This document shows positions 48,075 to 56,021 of a stretch of DNA of 64,000 nt, piece after piece; the stretch's first letter is position 1, and each line of letters starts with the position of its first letter. Source of the DNA: Salinispora tropica CNB-440 (GTDB taxonomy: Bacteria > Actinomycetota > Actinomycetes > Mycobacteriales > Micromonosporaceae); contig NC_009380.1 of NCBI RefSeq assembly GCF_000016425.1, positions 5,026,144 to 5,090,143 on the forward strand, written 5' to 3'. A model generated the notes under the pieces. It did no database searches, had not been told where the DNA came from, and was given only the letters and a program-made list of their open reading frames with translations. Made by a program: the position numbers and the translations under genes.

Positions 48075-49223
48075 TCAGAGCCAGCCGTGGCGGCGGAACC
48101 AGCGGTACAGCGCCAGACTGATCCCCAGCATCAGGACCAGCACCGTGGGGTAGCCGTAGGTCCATCCCAGCTCCGGCATGAAATCGAAGTTCATGCCGTA
48201 GATGCCGGCGATGGCGGTCCAGACCGCCGCGATGGCCGCCCAGGCCGCGATCTTGCGCATGTCGTTGTTCTGGTCGACGGTGACCTGGGCCAACCGCGCC
48301 TGAAGGATCGAGTTGAGCAGGTCGTCGTAGGAGTTGACCTGCTCGACGGTACGGCTGAGGTGGTCCTGCACGTCCCCGAAGTACCGGCGGATCTCCGTCG
48401 GTACGTCGCGGTTGCGCTCAGCGGTGATCCGCAGGAGCGGCCGCTGGAGCGGCATCACCGCCCGCTTGAACTCCACCAGCTCCCGCTTCACCTGGTAGAT
48501 CCGCTGGATCCGATCGCCGCCCTGCCGGCGGTCGAAGACGTCCGCCTCGAGCGTGTCCAGGTCGTCCTCCAGCCGGTCGGCGACCTCCAGGTAGTGGTCA
48601 ACCACCCGGTCGGTCACCGCATACGCCACCGCCCACGGTCCGTGCGGCAGCAGTTCCCCCTTCGCCTCCAGGTCGGCGCGCACCGGTGCGAGCCGGCAGG
48701 CATCCCCGTGCCGGACACTGACCAGGAAATTCGGGCCGATGAAGAGCAGCACCTGGCCGGTCTCGACGGCCTCGGAGTGCTCGGTCAGCTCGGCGTGCTC
48801 GCGGTAGTGGGCGGTCCGGAGCACCAGGAAGCTCACCGAGCCGAACTGCTCCAGCTTGGGCCGCTGCTGAGCCTTGACCGCGTCCTCAACCGCCAGTTCG
48901 TGCAGGCCGTAGGTGGCCGCGATCTCGGTCATCTCGGCCAGGTCGGGCTCGTGCAGGCCGAGCCAGACGAAGCCGTTACCCGCCTGGCGAGCCGCCGCCA
49001 GCGCCTCGGCGTGGTGCCAGTGGCCGGGTTGACGCTCCCCGTCCAGGTAGAGCGCGCAGTCGACGACCGCATGGTGGCGCGCGGCCGGCGCCGGTGGCCC
49101 CACGGAGTTGTCGGAGCTGAGCCGGCGGGTCATCGCCCGCACCGGCGCCGCCCAGTCCCGCGGCCGGATCACCCGACCACCCATCCGGGTGCCCCTCGGC
49201 CCGCCTCGCGACCGGTCAGCCAT
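48075..49223 (-). CDS. corA: CorA-family magnesium/cobalt transporter
   Basis: 382 residues: a cytosolic alpha/beta domain, the long stalk helices (KRELVEFKRAVMPLQRPLLR, ADRLEDDLDTLEADVFDRRQ) and two C-terminal helices with the pore signature GMN in GIYGMNFDFMPELGW. GGAGGGG precedes ATG 49223. CorA pentamers carry Mg2+, and often Co2+ or Ni2+, across the membrane. Monocistronic here. Confidence 0.94.
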   Translation of the reverse strand: MADRSRGGPRGTRMGGRVIRPRDWAAPVRAMTRRLSSDNSVGPPAPAARHHAVVDCALYLDGERQPGHWHHAEALAAARQAGNGFVWLGLHEPDLAEMTEIAATYGLHELAVEDAVKAQQRPKLEQFGSVSFLVLRTAHYREHAELTEHSEAVETGQVLLFIGPNFLVSVRHGDACRLAPVRADLEAKGELLPHGPWAVAYAVTDRVVDHYLEVADRLEDDLDTLEADVFDRRQGGDRIQRIYQVKRELVEFKRAVMPLQRPLLRITAERNRDVPTEIRRYFGDVQDHLSRTVEQVNSYDDLLNSILQARLAQVTVDQNNDMRKIAAWAAIAAVWTAIAGIYGMNFDFMPELGWTYGYPTVLVLMLGISLALYRWFRRHGWL

Positions 49224-49351
49224 CGCACCCCTCCCCGCTCGGCGACGCGTTGCAGCGTACGCCGTCGACCGGGTCAACGCCGGTGCCGCAGGGCCGTGGC
49301 GAACGCCGGTGGGCCACGTCGAGGCAGCCCGCCCGGCGCCCGGCGGGGAGG

Positions 49352-50446
49352 TCAGCCGCGTACGGCCGCCATCGCCGCCGCGAGTCGACGTACGCCCTCG
49401 TCGACCTGGTCCACGGTCACTGCGGAGTACGCCAGCCGTAGCGCGTGCTGCCCACCGTCGAGCACGAAGTCACTGCCCTTCACGACGGCGACCCCGCGCT
49501 CCGCCGCAGCCGGAGCCAGCCGGTCCACCTCGACGTCCTCCGGCAACTCCACCCAGAGGAAGTAGCCGCCGTCCGGCTCGACGAACTGGGCCTGCGGGAT
49601 GTGCCGCCGCAACGCCTCGGCCAACACCCGGGCCCGCTCGCCGAGGGCCCGGCGCACCGTCGCGATCGAGCGGTCGATGTCCCCGGAGACGCAGAACTGG
49701 TGCACGGCCGCCTCGGAGACCATGCCCGGCGAGATGTAGAGACTGGTCGCCTTCTTCGCGATGTCAGCGATCAGGTCCGCCGGCCCGACCAGGTAGCCGA
49801 CCCGCACTCCCGGGCAGACCGTCTTGGTGAAGCTGGAGGCGTGCACCACCCGGTTGTGCGTGTCCAACGACAGCATCGAGGGCAGCGCCTCACCGCGGAA
49901 CCGGATGTCGGCGTACGGGTCGTCCTCAAAGATCGTGAACTCGAACTCGACGGCGAGGTCGAGTAGCTCCCGCCGCTTGTCGAGGCTCAGCGTCACCCCG
50001 GCTGGGTTCTGGTAGTTCGGGATGATGTGCGCCAGCCGTGGACGCACCCCGGACTCCAGCAGCTTACGCAGCTCGGTGGTGTCCAGGCCGTCCGGCTGGA
50101 TCGTGATCCCGTGCAGCTCACTGCCAATCCGCCGCAGGTTCAGCAGGGTCCGGTCGTAGGTCGGGTGCTCCACCACCACCGCGTCACCGGGCCGGATCAG
50201 ATGGTCGAAGAGGAACGCGTCGGCCTGCAACGAACCATTGGTCACCAAGACCTGGTCCGCCCCGACGCCGTGCTTCTGCGCGATCCACTCACGTAACGGA
50301 AGGTAACCGGCGGAGGGACCGTACCCCGTCACACCGGCGGGATCGGCGTCGAACGCACGGACGGCGGCGGCCTTCAGCCCCTCGACATCGACGATGTCCA
50401 ACGAGGGAGCGCCACGGGCGAAGGAGATCAACTGCTCGGCGGTCAT
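49352..50446 (-). CDS. PLP-dependent aminotransferase (fold type I, MocR/2-aminoadipate-like)
   Basis: 364 residues: GAPSLDIVDVEGLKAAAVRA, YGPSAGYLPLREWIAQKHGV, LVTNGSLQADAFLFDHLI, ENPT-type segment VVVEHPTYDRTLLNL, YQNPAGVTLS, EDDPYADIRF and the PLP lysine in SSFTKTVCPGVRVGYLVG. It belongs to the LysN/aromatic aminotransferase subgroup. The amino donor is not predictable. Confidence 0.9.
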   Translation of the reverse strand: MTAEQLISFARGAPSLDIVDVEGLKAAAVRAFDADPAGVTGYGPSAGYLPLREWIAQKHGVGADQVLVTNGSLQADAFLFDHLIRPGDAVVVEHPTYDRTLLNLRRIGSELHGITIQPDGLDTTELRKLLESGVRPRLAHIIPNYQNPAGVTLSLDKRRELLDLAVEFEFTIFEDDPYADIRFRGEALPSMLSLDTHNRVVHASSFTKTVCPGVRVGYLVGPADLIADIAKKATSLYISPGMVSEAAVHQFCVSGDIDRSIATVRRALGERARVLAEALRRHIPQAQFVEPDGGYFLWVELPEDVEVDRLAPAAAERGVAVVKGSDFVLDGGQHALRLAYSAVTVDQVDEGVRRLAAAMAAVRG

Positions 50447-50531
50447 GGCTGTTCAGCGTACGGAAGACAGCGGAAGATGCGCCGACGGCACGACGAGTAC
50501 GTTTGCGGAGCCACCGGATGAGTGACCGACC

Positions 50532-50921
50532 TCACCCGGGGGCGACCCGTTCGGTCGCCCAGACCCGGACGACATCACGGAGCGAGATGACCCCGGCCAC
50601 CTCGCGCCCGTCGAGCACCACCAGGTGCCGAAACCCGCCCCGGGCCATCGCGGTCGCCGCCTCCTCGACCGTCCACTCCGGCCCCGCGTACACCACGTCC
50701 CAGGTCAGGTGGGCCCCGGTCCGCTCGACGTCACAGTCCAACCCGCGCCCGATCGCGTTGAGCAGATCCCGCTCGGTCATGATCCCGACCCCTTCGGAAT
50801 CCGGATCGATCACGACTGCCGACCCGATGCCCCGCTCCGACATCATTCGCGCCGCCTGCCGGAGCGTGTGCTCCGGGCCGACCACCAGAACCTGGCTGGA
50901 CATCACTTCCCGAACCTGCAT
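50532..50921 (-). CDS. CBS-domain pair protein
   Basis: 129 residues consisting of two CBS domains: MQVREVMSSQVLVVGPEHTL with ARMMSERGIGSAVVIDPDSE and GIMTERDLLNAI, then WTVEEAATAMARGGFRHLVV and GVISLRDVVRVWA. Such proteins bind adenosyl nucleotides. Start ATG 50921, or GTG 50924 directly upstream. The gene is divergent from the cytidylyltransferase operon. Confidence 0.9.
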   Translation of the reverse strand: MQVREVMSSQVLVVGPEHTLRQAARMMSERGIGSAVVIDPDSEGVGIMTERDLLNAIGRGLDCDVERTGAHLTWDVVYAGPEWTVEEAATAMARGGFRHLVVLDGREVAGVISLRDVVRVWATERVAPG

Positions 50922-51057
50922 CACACATCAACCCCTGCGGAACGGTGGCACTCGGTACAGACATGGTGCACCCAGTGTGTTATTGGGACAAGGCCGCCGC
51001 ATGCGATCCGACCAGTCCGCTCCGGTCGAGCGGCGCCGACAGCCCGCACTGCCCACC

Positions 51058-51135
51058 CAGCATCTGCTCCCGTGCCGCCCACACAGCAGCTGCTCCCGTG
51101 CCGCCCACGCAGCAGCTGGTCCGGTTGCCGCCAAG
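51058..51135. repeat. Three 26-bp tandem repeats upstream of the CDP-alcohol operon
   Basis: Three consecutive 26-base units start at 51058, 51084 and 51110; the middle one begins CAGCAGCTGCTCCCGTGCCG. The first two differ at two positions and the third is degenerate. The middle unit contains the palindrome AGCAGCTGCT and the others have one mismatch to it. They end 19 bases before the -10 element of the operon. Confidence 0.8.
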
Positions 51136-51153
51136 GGCCGCAGCCGACGGCGC

Positions 51154-51159
51154 TATCCT
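51154..51159 (+). promoter_or_regulatory. -10 element of a leaderless promoter
   Basis: TATCCT ends 6 bases before the GTG start codon at 51166. There is no ribosome-binding site, so transcription and translation probably begin at the same base. No convincing -35 was found, which suggests that an activator binding the upstream repeats may be needed. Confidence 0.55.
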
Positions 51160-51165
51160 CCTTCG

Positions 51166-51930
51166 GTGACAGCCAGACAAACACGGAACGACGCCGAGAT
51201 GGTCGGAATGGTGCTGGCAGCTGGCGCCGGGCGACGCCTGCGCCCGCACACCGACACCCTGCCGAAGGCGCTGGTACCGGTTGATGGCACGACCACCATC
51301 CTCGACATCGCGCTGCGTAACCTGGCCGAAGTCGGACTCACCGAGATCGTCGTCGTGGTCGGCTACGCCGCCGACGCGGTTCGGGAACGCCAGGCGGACC
51401 TGGAACAGAAGTACGGCGTCACGCTCACCCTGGTGCCCAACGACCGGGCCGAGGAGTGGAACAACGCCTACTCACTCTGGCTGGCCCGCAGCTGGTTCGC
51501 CCGCGGGGTCCTGCTGGTCAACGGGGACACCGTCCATCCGGTGAGCGTGGAGAAGACCCTGCTGGCCGAGCGCGGGCCGGGGATCCTGCTGGCGATCGAC
51601 ACGGTCAAGCCGCTGGCCGAGGAGGAGATGAAGACCACCTTCGACGCCGACGGTCAACTCACCCGGATCACCAAGCTGATGGACCCGCAGGAGGCACGCG
51701 GGGAGTACATCGGTGCCACGCTGATCGAACCGCACGTCGCCGAGGCGCTCGCGGACGCGCTGGAGGCGACCTGGCGACACGACCCGAACCGCTACTACGA
51801 GGACGGCTACCAGGAGTTCGCCGACCGAGGTGGCGACGTACGCGGGGCGCCGATCGGCGACATCGCCTGGGTCGAGGTCGACAACCACGACGACCTTGCG
51901 CGGGCTCGGGAGATCGCGTGCCGCTACTAG
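51166..51930 (+). CDS. Phosphocholine/phosphonate-type cytidylyltransferase (LicC/PntC-like NTP transferase)
   Basis: 254 residues. The nucleotidyltransferase signature VLAAGAGRRLRPHTDTLPKA is at residues 16-35, metal Asp in VNGD (118-121) and in WVEVDNHDDL near the end. The NNAYSLWLAR segment (99-108) resembles the LicC/PntC/inositol-phosphate cytidylyltransferase group, which couples CTP to a phosphorylated alcohol, rather than sugar-1-phosphate thymidylyltransferases. The frame stays open upstream, but only GTG 51166 has a promoter-proximal position; ATG 51199 is an alternative. First gene of three that overlap. Confidence 0.8.
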   Translation: MTARQTRNDAEMVGMVLAAGAGRRLRPHTDTLPKALVPVDGTTTILDIALRNLAEVGLTEIVVVVGYAADAVRERQADLEQKYGVTLTLVPNDRAEEWNNAYSLWLARSWFARGVLLVNGDTVHPVSVEKTLLAERGPGILLAIDTVKPLAEEEMKTTFDADGQLTRITKLMDPQEARGEYIGATLIEPHVAEALADALEATWRHDPNRYYEDGYQEFADRGGDVRGAPIGDIAWVEVDNHDDLARAREIACRY

Positions 51931-52985
51931 CCCGTACCGTCGCCACGCCGCTGGCCATCGAGGTCCGGCGGGGCGCGGTCGCCAACCTCGGCGAGCTCCT
52001 CGCCGACCGGCGGATCTCCGCCGGCGGCGACGTGGCGGTGGTGGTGGGGCCCGGGCAGGGGGAGAAGATCGTCGAGCTGTGCCGCCCGACGCTCGGCTCA
52101 GCCGACGTCTTCACCGTGGCCGGCGGCAGCGTCGACTCCGCCACCGAATTGGGCGACCGGCTCCGCCACCGGCACTACGACGCGGTGGTCGGAATCGGCG
52201 GCGGCAGAACGATCGACACCGCGAAGTACGCCGCCACCCGCTACGGCATCCCGATGGTCACGGTCGCCACCAGCCTCGCCAACGACGGCATCGCCTCCCC
52301 CGTGGCGTCGTTGACCCACGACGGCGGCAAGGGCTCGTACGGGGTGCACATTCCGATCGCCGTCCTGGTGGACCTCGACTTCGTCGAGCACGGTCCGGAC
52401 CGGCAGACCCAGGCCGGGATCGGTGACGCGGTGAGCAACCTCAACGCCTGCGCCGACTGGGAGCTCGCCCACGAGCTGCGCGGCGAGCCGATCGACGGGC
52501 TCGCCGTGACGCTGGCCCGGACCGGCGCCGAGGCGCTGCTGAACCACCCAGGCAAGATCACTGACGACACGTTCCTCACCACGCTGGCGGAGGCGTTGAT
52601 TCTCGGCGGCATCGCCATGTCGATCTCCGGTTCGAGCCGACCGGCCAGCGGCGGCGACCACGAGATCTCACACGCCATCGACCACCTCTGGCCCGGCACC
52701 AGCGCCCACGGCGAACAGGTCGGGCTCGGGGCCCTCTTCTGCACCTGGCTGCACGGCGACCGGGACCGCTTCGGCCAGCTCGCCCGCTGCCTGCACCGGC
52801 ACGGCCTGGCCACCCGCCCGGCCGACCTGGGCCTCACCGACGAGCAGTTCGTCGAGGCGGTGCACTTCGCGCCCCGGACCCGGCCGGACCGCTACACGAT
52901 CCTCGAACACCTCGCCCTGTCCGCCGACGAGCTCCGGGCCCGGTTGGGAGACTGTCTTGACGCACTCGGTGAACACCTTGGCTGA
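51918..52985 (+). CDS. Glycerol-1-phosphate dehydrogenase family (AraM/EgsA-like iron-containing dehydrogenase)
   Basis: 355 residues from GTG, overlapping the previous stop by 13 bases. NAD(P)-binding GIGGGRTIDTAKYAA at 92-106, the family signature TSLANDGIASPVASLTHDGG at 118-137, metal ligands Asp170 (GIGDAVSN), His248 (GGDHEISH) and His264 (GTSAHGEQVG). In archaea and Bacillus this family reduces dihydroxyacetone phosphate to sn-glycerol-1-phosphate. Neighbours (a cytidylyltransferase and a CDP-alcohol transferase) suggest a pathway from G1P or a related alcohol phosphate to a phosphodiester. Other activities of the wider family are possible. Confidence 0.8.
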   Translation: MPLLARTVATPLAIEVRRGAVANLGELLADRRISAGGDVAVVVGPGQGEKIVELCRPTLGSADVFTVAGGSVDSATELGDRLRHRHYDAVVGIGGGRTIDTAKYAATRYGIPMVTVATSLANDGIASPVASLTHDGGKGSYGVHIPIAVLVDLDFVEHGPDRQTQAGIGDAVSNLNACADWELAHELRGEPIDGLAVTLARTGAEALLNHPGKITDDTFLTTLAEALILGGIAMSISGSSRPASGGDHEISHAIDHLWPGTSAHGEQVGLGALFCTWLHGDRDRFGQLARCLHRHGLATRPADLGLTDEQFVEAVHFAPRTRPDRYTILEHLALSADELRARLGDCLDALGEHLG

Positions 52986-53685
52986 ACCAGCCCGGCCGAC
53001 CCTGACCGACTTCTACCGAACCAACCGGGGCGGCGGGCTGTTCAGCGAGTCGGTCAGCCAGTGGATCGGGGCGGCCTTCGCCGACGTCGCGCACCGACTC
53101 GGGCTGCGGCCCACCGCGCTGACCATCGCCAACCTGATACTCGGCCTGCTCACCTCGGTGACGGTGGTGGCGCTGGCCGGGCCGGTCGCCACGGGCCGCG
53201 TACCGGCCTGGTTGGTCGGGATCGTGGCGCTGGTCGGCTGGCAGGCGGCGTACGCGCTGGACTGCGCGGACGGACAACTTGCCCGGGTCACCGGTCAGGG
53301 CAGCCCAGCCGGGGCGCGGGTGGATGTGCTCAGCGACGTGGCGGCCCAGATCGCGCTGGTCGCGGCGCTCACCGCGACCGCTGTCGCGCAGTCACCGTCG
53401 ACTCCCGCCTGGCTGATCGCGGCGTTCGCCGGCACCTGGATGGTGAACCTGGTCACCTCGGTGATGCAGGCCGGGCCGAACGCGACCAGCATGGTCACCT
53501 CGACCTCGCCGCTGGTACGGCTGGTGAAGCTGACCCGCGACTACGGCGCGGTGATCTTCGTTGCCGCCCTGGTGTTGTTCTTCGCGCCCAGCCTGACCAC
53601 CTGGTTGATCGTCGCTTTCACCGCGGTCAACGGCGGCTTCCTGCTCGCGAGCATTGCCTTCGCCGCCCGGGCCTCACTGCGCTGA
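52957..53685 (+). CDS. CDP-alcohol phosphatidyltransferase family membrane enzyme
   Basis: 242 residues from TTG (GGGAG six bases upstream) overlapping the dehydrogenase gene by 29 bases; GTG 52969 is an alternative. The active-site motif D-x2-D-G-x2-A-R-x8-G-x3-D-x3-D is complete: D102, D105, G106, A109, R110, G119, D123, D127. Hydrophobic segments near 54-75, 85-100, 128-165 and 190-235 fit the six-helix fold. These enzymes move a CDP-linked alcohol phosphate to a second alcohol. It is the last gene of the operon, ending 12 bases inside the opposing GT4 gene. Confidence 0.88.
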   Translation: MTHSVNTLAEPARPTLTDFYRTNRGGGLFSESVSQWIGAAFADVAHRLGLRPTALTIANLILGLLTSVTVVALAGPVATGRVPAWLVGIVALVGWQAAYALDCADGQLARVTGQGSPAGARVDVLSDVAAQIALVAALTATAVAQSPSTPAWLIAAFAGTWMVNLVTSVMQAGPNATSMVTSTSPLVRLVKLTRDYGAVIFVAALVLFFAPSLTTWLIVAFTAVNGGFLLASIAFAARASLR

Positions 53686-54870
53686 CCGACGGTCCGACTC
53701 GGCCGTCCGAGCGGTGTCGGCGTAGATGTCGAGCAGCCGGCGGGTGACCACGTCCGGGTGGAAGGTGCGCTCGTAGCGGGTCCGAGCGGCCGATGCCCGG
53801 CTGGCGGCCTCGGCGACGGCCGCCGGTAGCGCGTCGGCCAACGCGGCCGGGTTCGGGGGTACGACCCAGCCGGCGGGTTCGGCGGTGTCGGCACCGACCA
53901 GGAACGGGATACCGCCGAGGGCGGTGCCGAGCACCGGCCGACCGGCGGCCAGTGCCTCAATGATCACGGTCGGCAGCACGTCGTGCCAGGTGGAGGTGGC
54001 CAGCACCACCGCGCTCGCCACCAGAGCGGCGTGCACCCCGTCCCGGTCCAGCGGACCGAGGAAGGTCACATCCGCCCGCTGGGCCGCCGCCTCCTCCACC
54101 AGGGGTCGCAACTCACCGTCGCCGGCGACGCGGAGCGGGCCGAGCGAACCGTCCGGATGCCGACGCCATGCCTCCAGCAGCAGGTCCAGCCCCTTCTCCG
54201 GGCTGAGCCGGCCGAGGAAGAGGAAGCCGGTGCCCAGCGGCACCGGGACACCCGGGTCGGGGATCGCGTTCGGCTTCACCACGATCCTCTGCTCCGGGAT
54301 GCCGTAGTCCCGGAGGTGCTCCGCGATCGACGTGGTCAAGGCGATGAATCGGTCCACCGAGCGCCAGGTGCCCCGGTGCGCGGCGAGCGTCGTCGCCATC
54401 AGCGCACTCTGCGCCCGCGACCCCCGGTAGCAGCGGTGCACGATCGCCGGTACGCCCAACGCCCGCCCCCGACAGTCCTGGCAGATCGCCCCGTCCCGGA
54501 AGTACAGCCCGGACGAGCAGACCTGCCGGTAGTTGTGCACCGTCTGCACCACCGGCACGCCGTACCGGTGCGCGGTGCGCACCACCCAGGGCGAGAGCAG
54601 GGGGTACGGGTTGTGCAGGTGCAGCACGTCCGGCCGGTGCTCGTCGAGCAGGCGACCCAGCTCCCGCTGGGCCCGCGGAGCGTAGATCGGGGAGATCGGC
54701 AGCAGCGCCTTCGCGGACCGGGGCATCGACGGGATCTCGTCGGAGCTCCGCAGGAACGGCAGCACCTCGACCCCGGCCGCGGTCAGCTGGGCGATCTCCG
54801 CGTCGACGATGGTGTTCTCGCCAGACGGCTGAGCCTCCCGGTACCGGTTGTGCGCCACCACGATTTTCAT
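53674..54870 (-). CDS. Family 4 glycosyltransferase
   Basis: 398 residues of GT-B fold: MKIVVAHNRYREAQPSGENT, DVLHLHNPYPLLSPWVV, then the donor-binding region FLFLGRLSPEKGLDLLLEAW, VTFLGPLDRDGVHAALVASA and PTVIIEALAAGRPVLGTALGG with the E-x7-E motif. A Cys-rich insert (SSGLYFRDGAICQDCRGRAL) is typical of a subgroup of exopolysaccharide GT4 enzymes. Probably adds a hexose in polysaccharide or glycolipid synthesis. It is convergent with the CDP-alcohol transferase gene, overlapping by 12 bases. Confidence 0.88.
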   Translation of the reverse strand: MKIVVAHNRYREAQPSGENTIVDAEIAQLTAAGVEVLPFLRSSDEIPSMPRSAKALLPISPIYAPRAQRELGRLLDEHRPDVLHLHNPYPLLSPWVVRTAHRYGVPVVQTVHNYRQVCSSGLYFRDGAICQDCRGRALGVPAIVHRCYRGSRAQSALMATTLAAHRGTWRSVDRFIALTTSIAEHLRDYGIPEQRIVVKPNAIPDPGVPVPLGTGFLFLGRLSPEKGLDLLLEAWRRHPDGSLGPLRVAGDGELRPLVEEAAAQRADVTFLGPLDRDGVHAALVASAVVLATSTWHDVLPTVIIEALAAGRPVLGTALGGIPFLVGADTAEPAGWVVPPNPAALADALPAAVAEAASRASAARTRYERTFHPDVVTRRLLDIYADTARTAESDRRSAQ

Positions 54871-54894
54871 GGAACTGGAGGCTACCGTTGGCGG

Positions 54895-55755
54895 GTGCCC
54901 GAACTACCAGAGGTGGAGGCGCTCACCGTCTACCTGCGCCAACGCGCCGTCGGCCGACGGGTCGACCGGCTGGAGATCTCGGCGATCAACGCCCTGAAGA
55001 CGTACGACCCGGCGATCACGGCCGCGGCCGGCCAACCGGTCGTCCACGCCCAGCGACACGGCAAGTTCCTCGACCTGGTGCTCGGCGCTGACCTGCACCT
55101 GGTCGTTCACCTGGCCCGCGCCGGCTGGCTGCACTTCCGGGAGGAGTTCTCGTCCCGCACCCCGCTGCGCCCCGGCAAGGGCCCGGTGGCGCTGCGGGCC
55201 CGTCTCGACGACGGCTCCGGGTTCGACCTGACCGAGGCCGGCACCCAGAAGAGTCTCGCCGTCTACCTGGTGACCGATCCGGCGACGGTGCCCGGGGTGG
55301 CCCGACTTGGTCCGGACGCGCTCGCCGTGGACCCGGCCACCTTCGCCGACCGGCTCCGTAGCCGCAAGGGTCAGGTCAAGGGGGTGCTCACCGATCAGAC
55401 GGTGCTCGCCGGGGTGGGTAACGCGTACTCTGATGAGATCCTGCACACGGCGCGACTGTCACCGTTCGCGCTGACCACCCGGCTGACCGACGAACAACTC
55501 GCCACCCTGCACGCGGCCACCCGGGACGTGCTCGGCGACGCGGTGTCCCGATCGGTGGGGCAACGGGCCGCGGAGCTCAAGGGCGAGAAGCGCTCCGGCC
55601 TGCGGGTGCACGCCCGAACCGGGTTACCCTGCCCAGTCTGCGGCGACACGGTACGGGAGGTCTCGTTCGCTGACTCCAGCCTCCAGTACTGTCCAGGTTG
55701 CCAGACCGGCGGGAAGCCACTCGCGGACCGACGGTTGTCTCGAATTGTACGGTGA
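54895..55755 (+). CDS. Fpg/Nei-family DNA glycosylase
   Basis: 286 residues from GTG: after the initiator the sequence is PELPEVEALTVYL, giving the catalytic N-terminal Pro and Glu. The helix-two-turn-helix (KGQVKGVLTDQTVLAGVGNAYSDEIL) and the C-terminal zinc finger C-x2-C...C-x2-C (CPVCGDTVREVSFADSSLQY, CPGC) are intact. It excises oxidised bases and cleaves the abasic site. The divergent GT4 gene starts 24 bases away. Confidence 0.92.
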   Translation: MPELPEVEALTVYLRQRAVGRRVDRLEISAINALKTYDPAITAAAGQPVVHAQRHGKFLDLVLGADLHLVVHLARAGWLHFREEFSSRTPLRPGKGPVALRARLDDGSGFDLTEAGTQKSLAVYLVTDPATVPGVARLGPDALAVDPATFADRLRSRKGQVKGVLTDQTVLAGVGNAYSDEILHTARLSPFALTTRLTDEQLATLHAATRDVLGDAVSRSVGQRAAELKGEKRSGLRVHARTGLPCPVCGDTVREVSFADSSLQYCPGCQTGGKPLADRRLSRIVR

Positions 55756-56021
55756 GTGAGGGTGCTCACTTCTGACCACGAGGATTCCGCCCGCGCGCGA
55801 CGAACGTCGGGATTGGGGTTCCATCCGACCGGTCATCCATCGGTATAGTGGCCCGGTCCCGGCTTCTGTAATGGTCCGGAGCCGGCCAGCTGCCAACCGG
55901 CACAGCCCTGATGCGAGGTCCTACCGGTCCGCGCTCGGGTCCGGGTGACGCATGGGAGACTGAAGCGGTGGGCGACGCGAGCCCTCACTCCGAGTGAGCG
56001 GTTCGCGTCCTGCGGGAGGAC
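55756..56021 (+). promoter_or_regulatory. Structured leader of the exopolysaccharide gene
   Basis: A -10-like TATAGT at 55844-55849 lies about 175 bases before the gene. Immediately before the ribosome-binding site GGGAGGAC (56014-56021) is a long hairpin: GACGCGA (55974-55980) with TCGCGTC (56003-56009) and CTCACT (55984-55989) with AGTGAG (55993-55998). It ends four bases before the Shine-Dalgarno sequence, so refolding could control translation. It does not match a riboswitch class that I know. Confidence 0.5.

Noticed and set aside
48087..49565. 492-codon plus-strand frame opposite corA
   Set aside because: Antisense shadow of corA and the following gap.
51058..51135. Possible CRISPR array
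   Set aside because: The repeats are directly adjacent with no spacers, there are only three units and no cas genes occur in the window.
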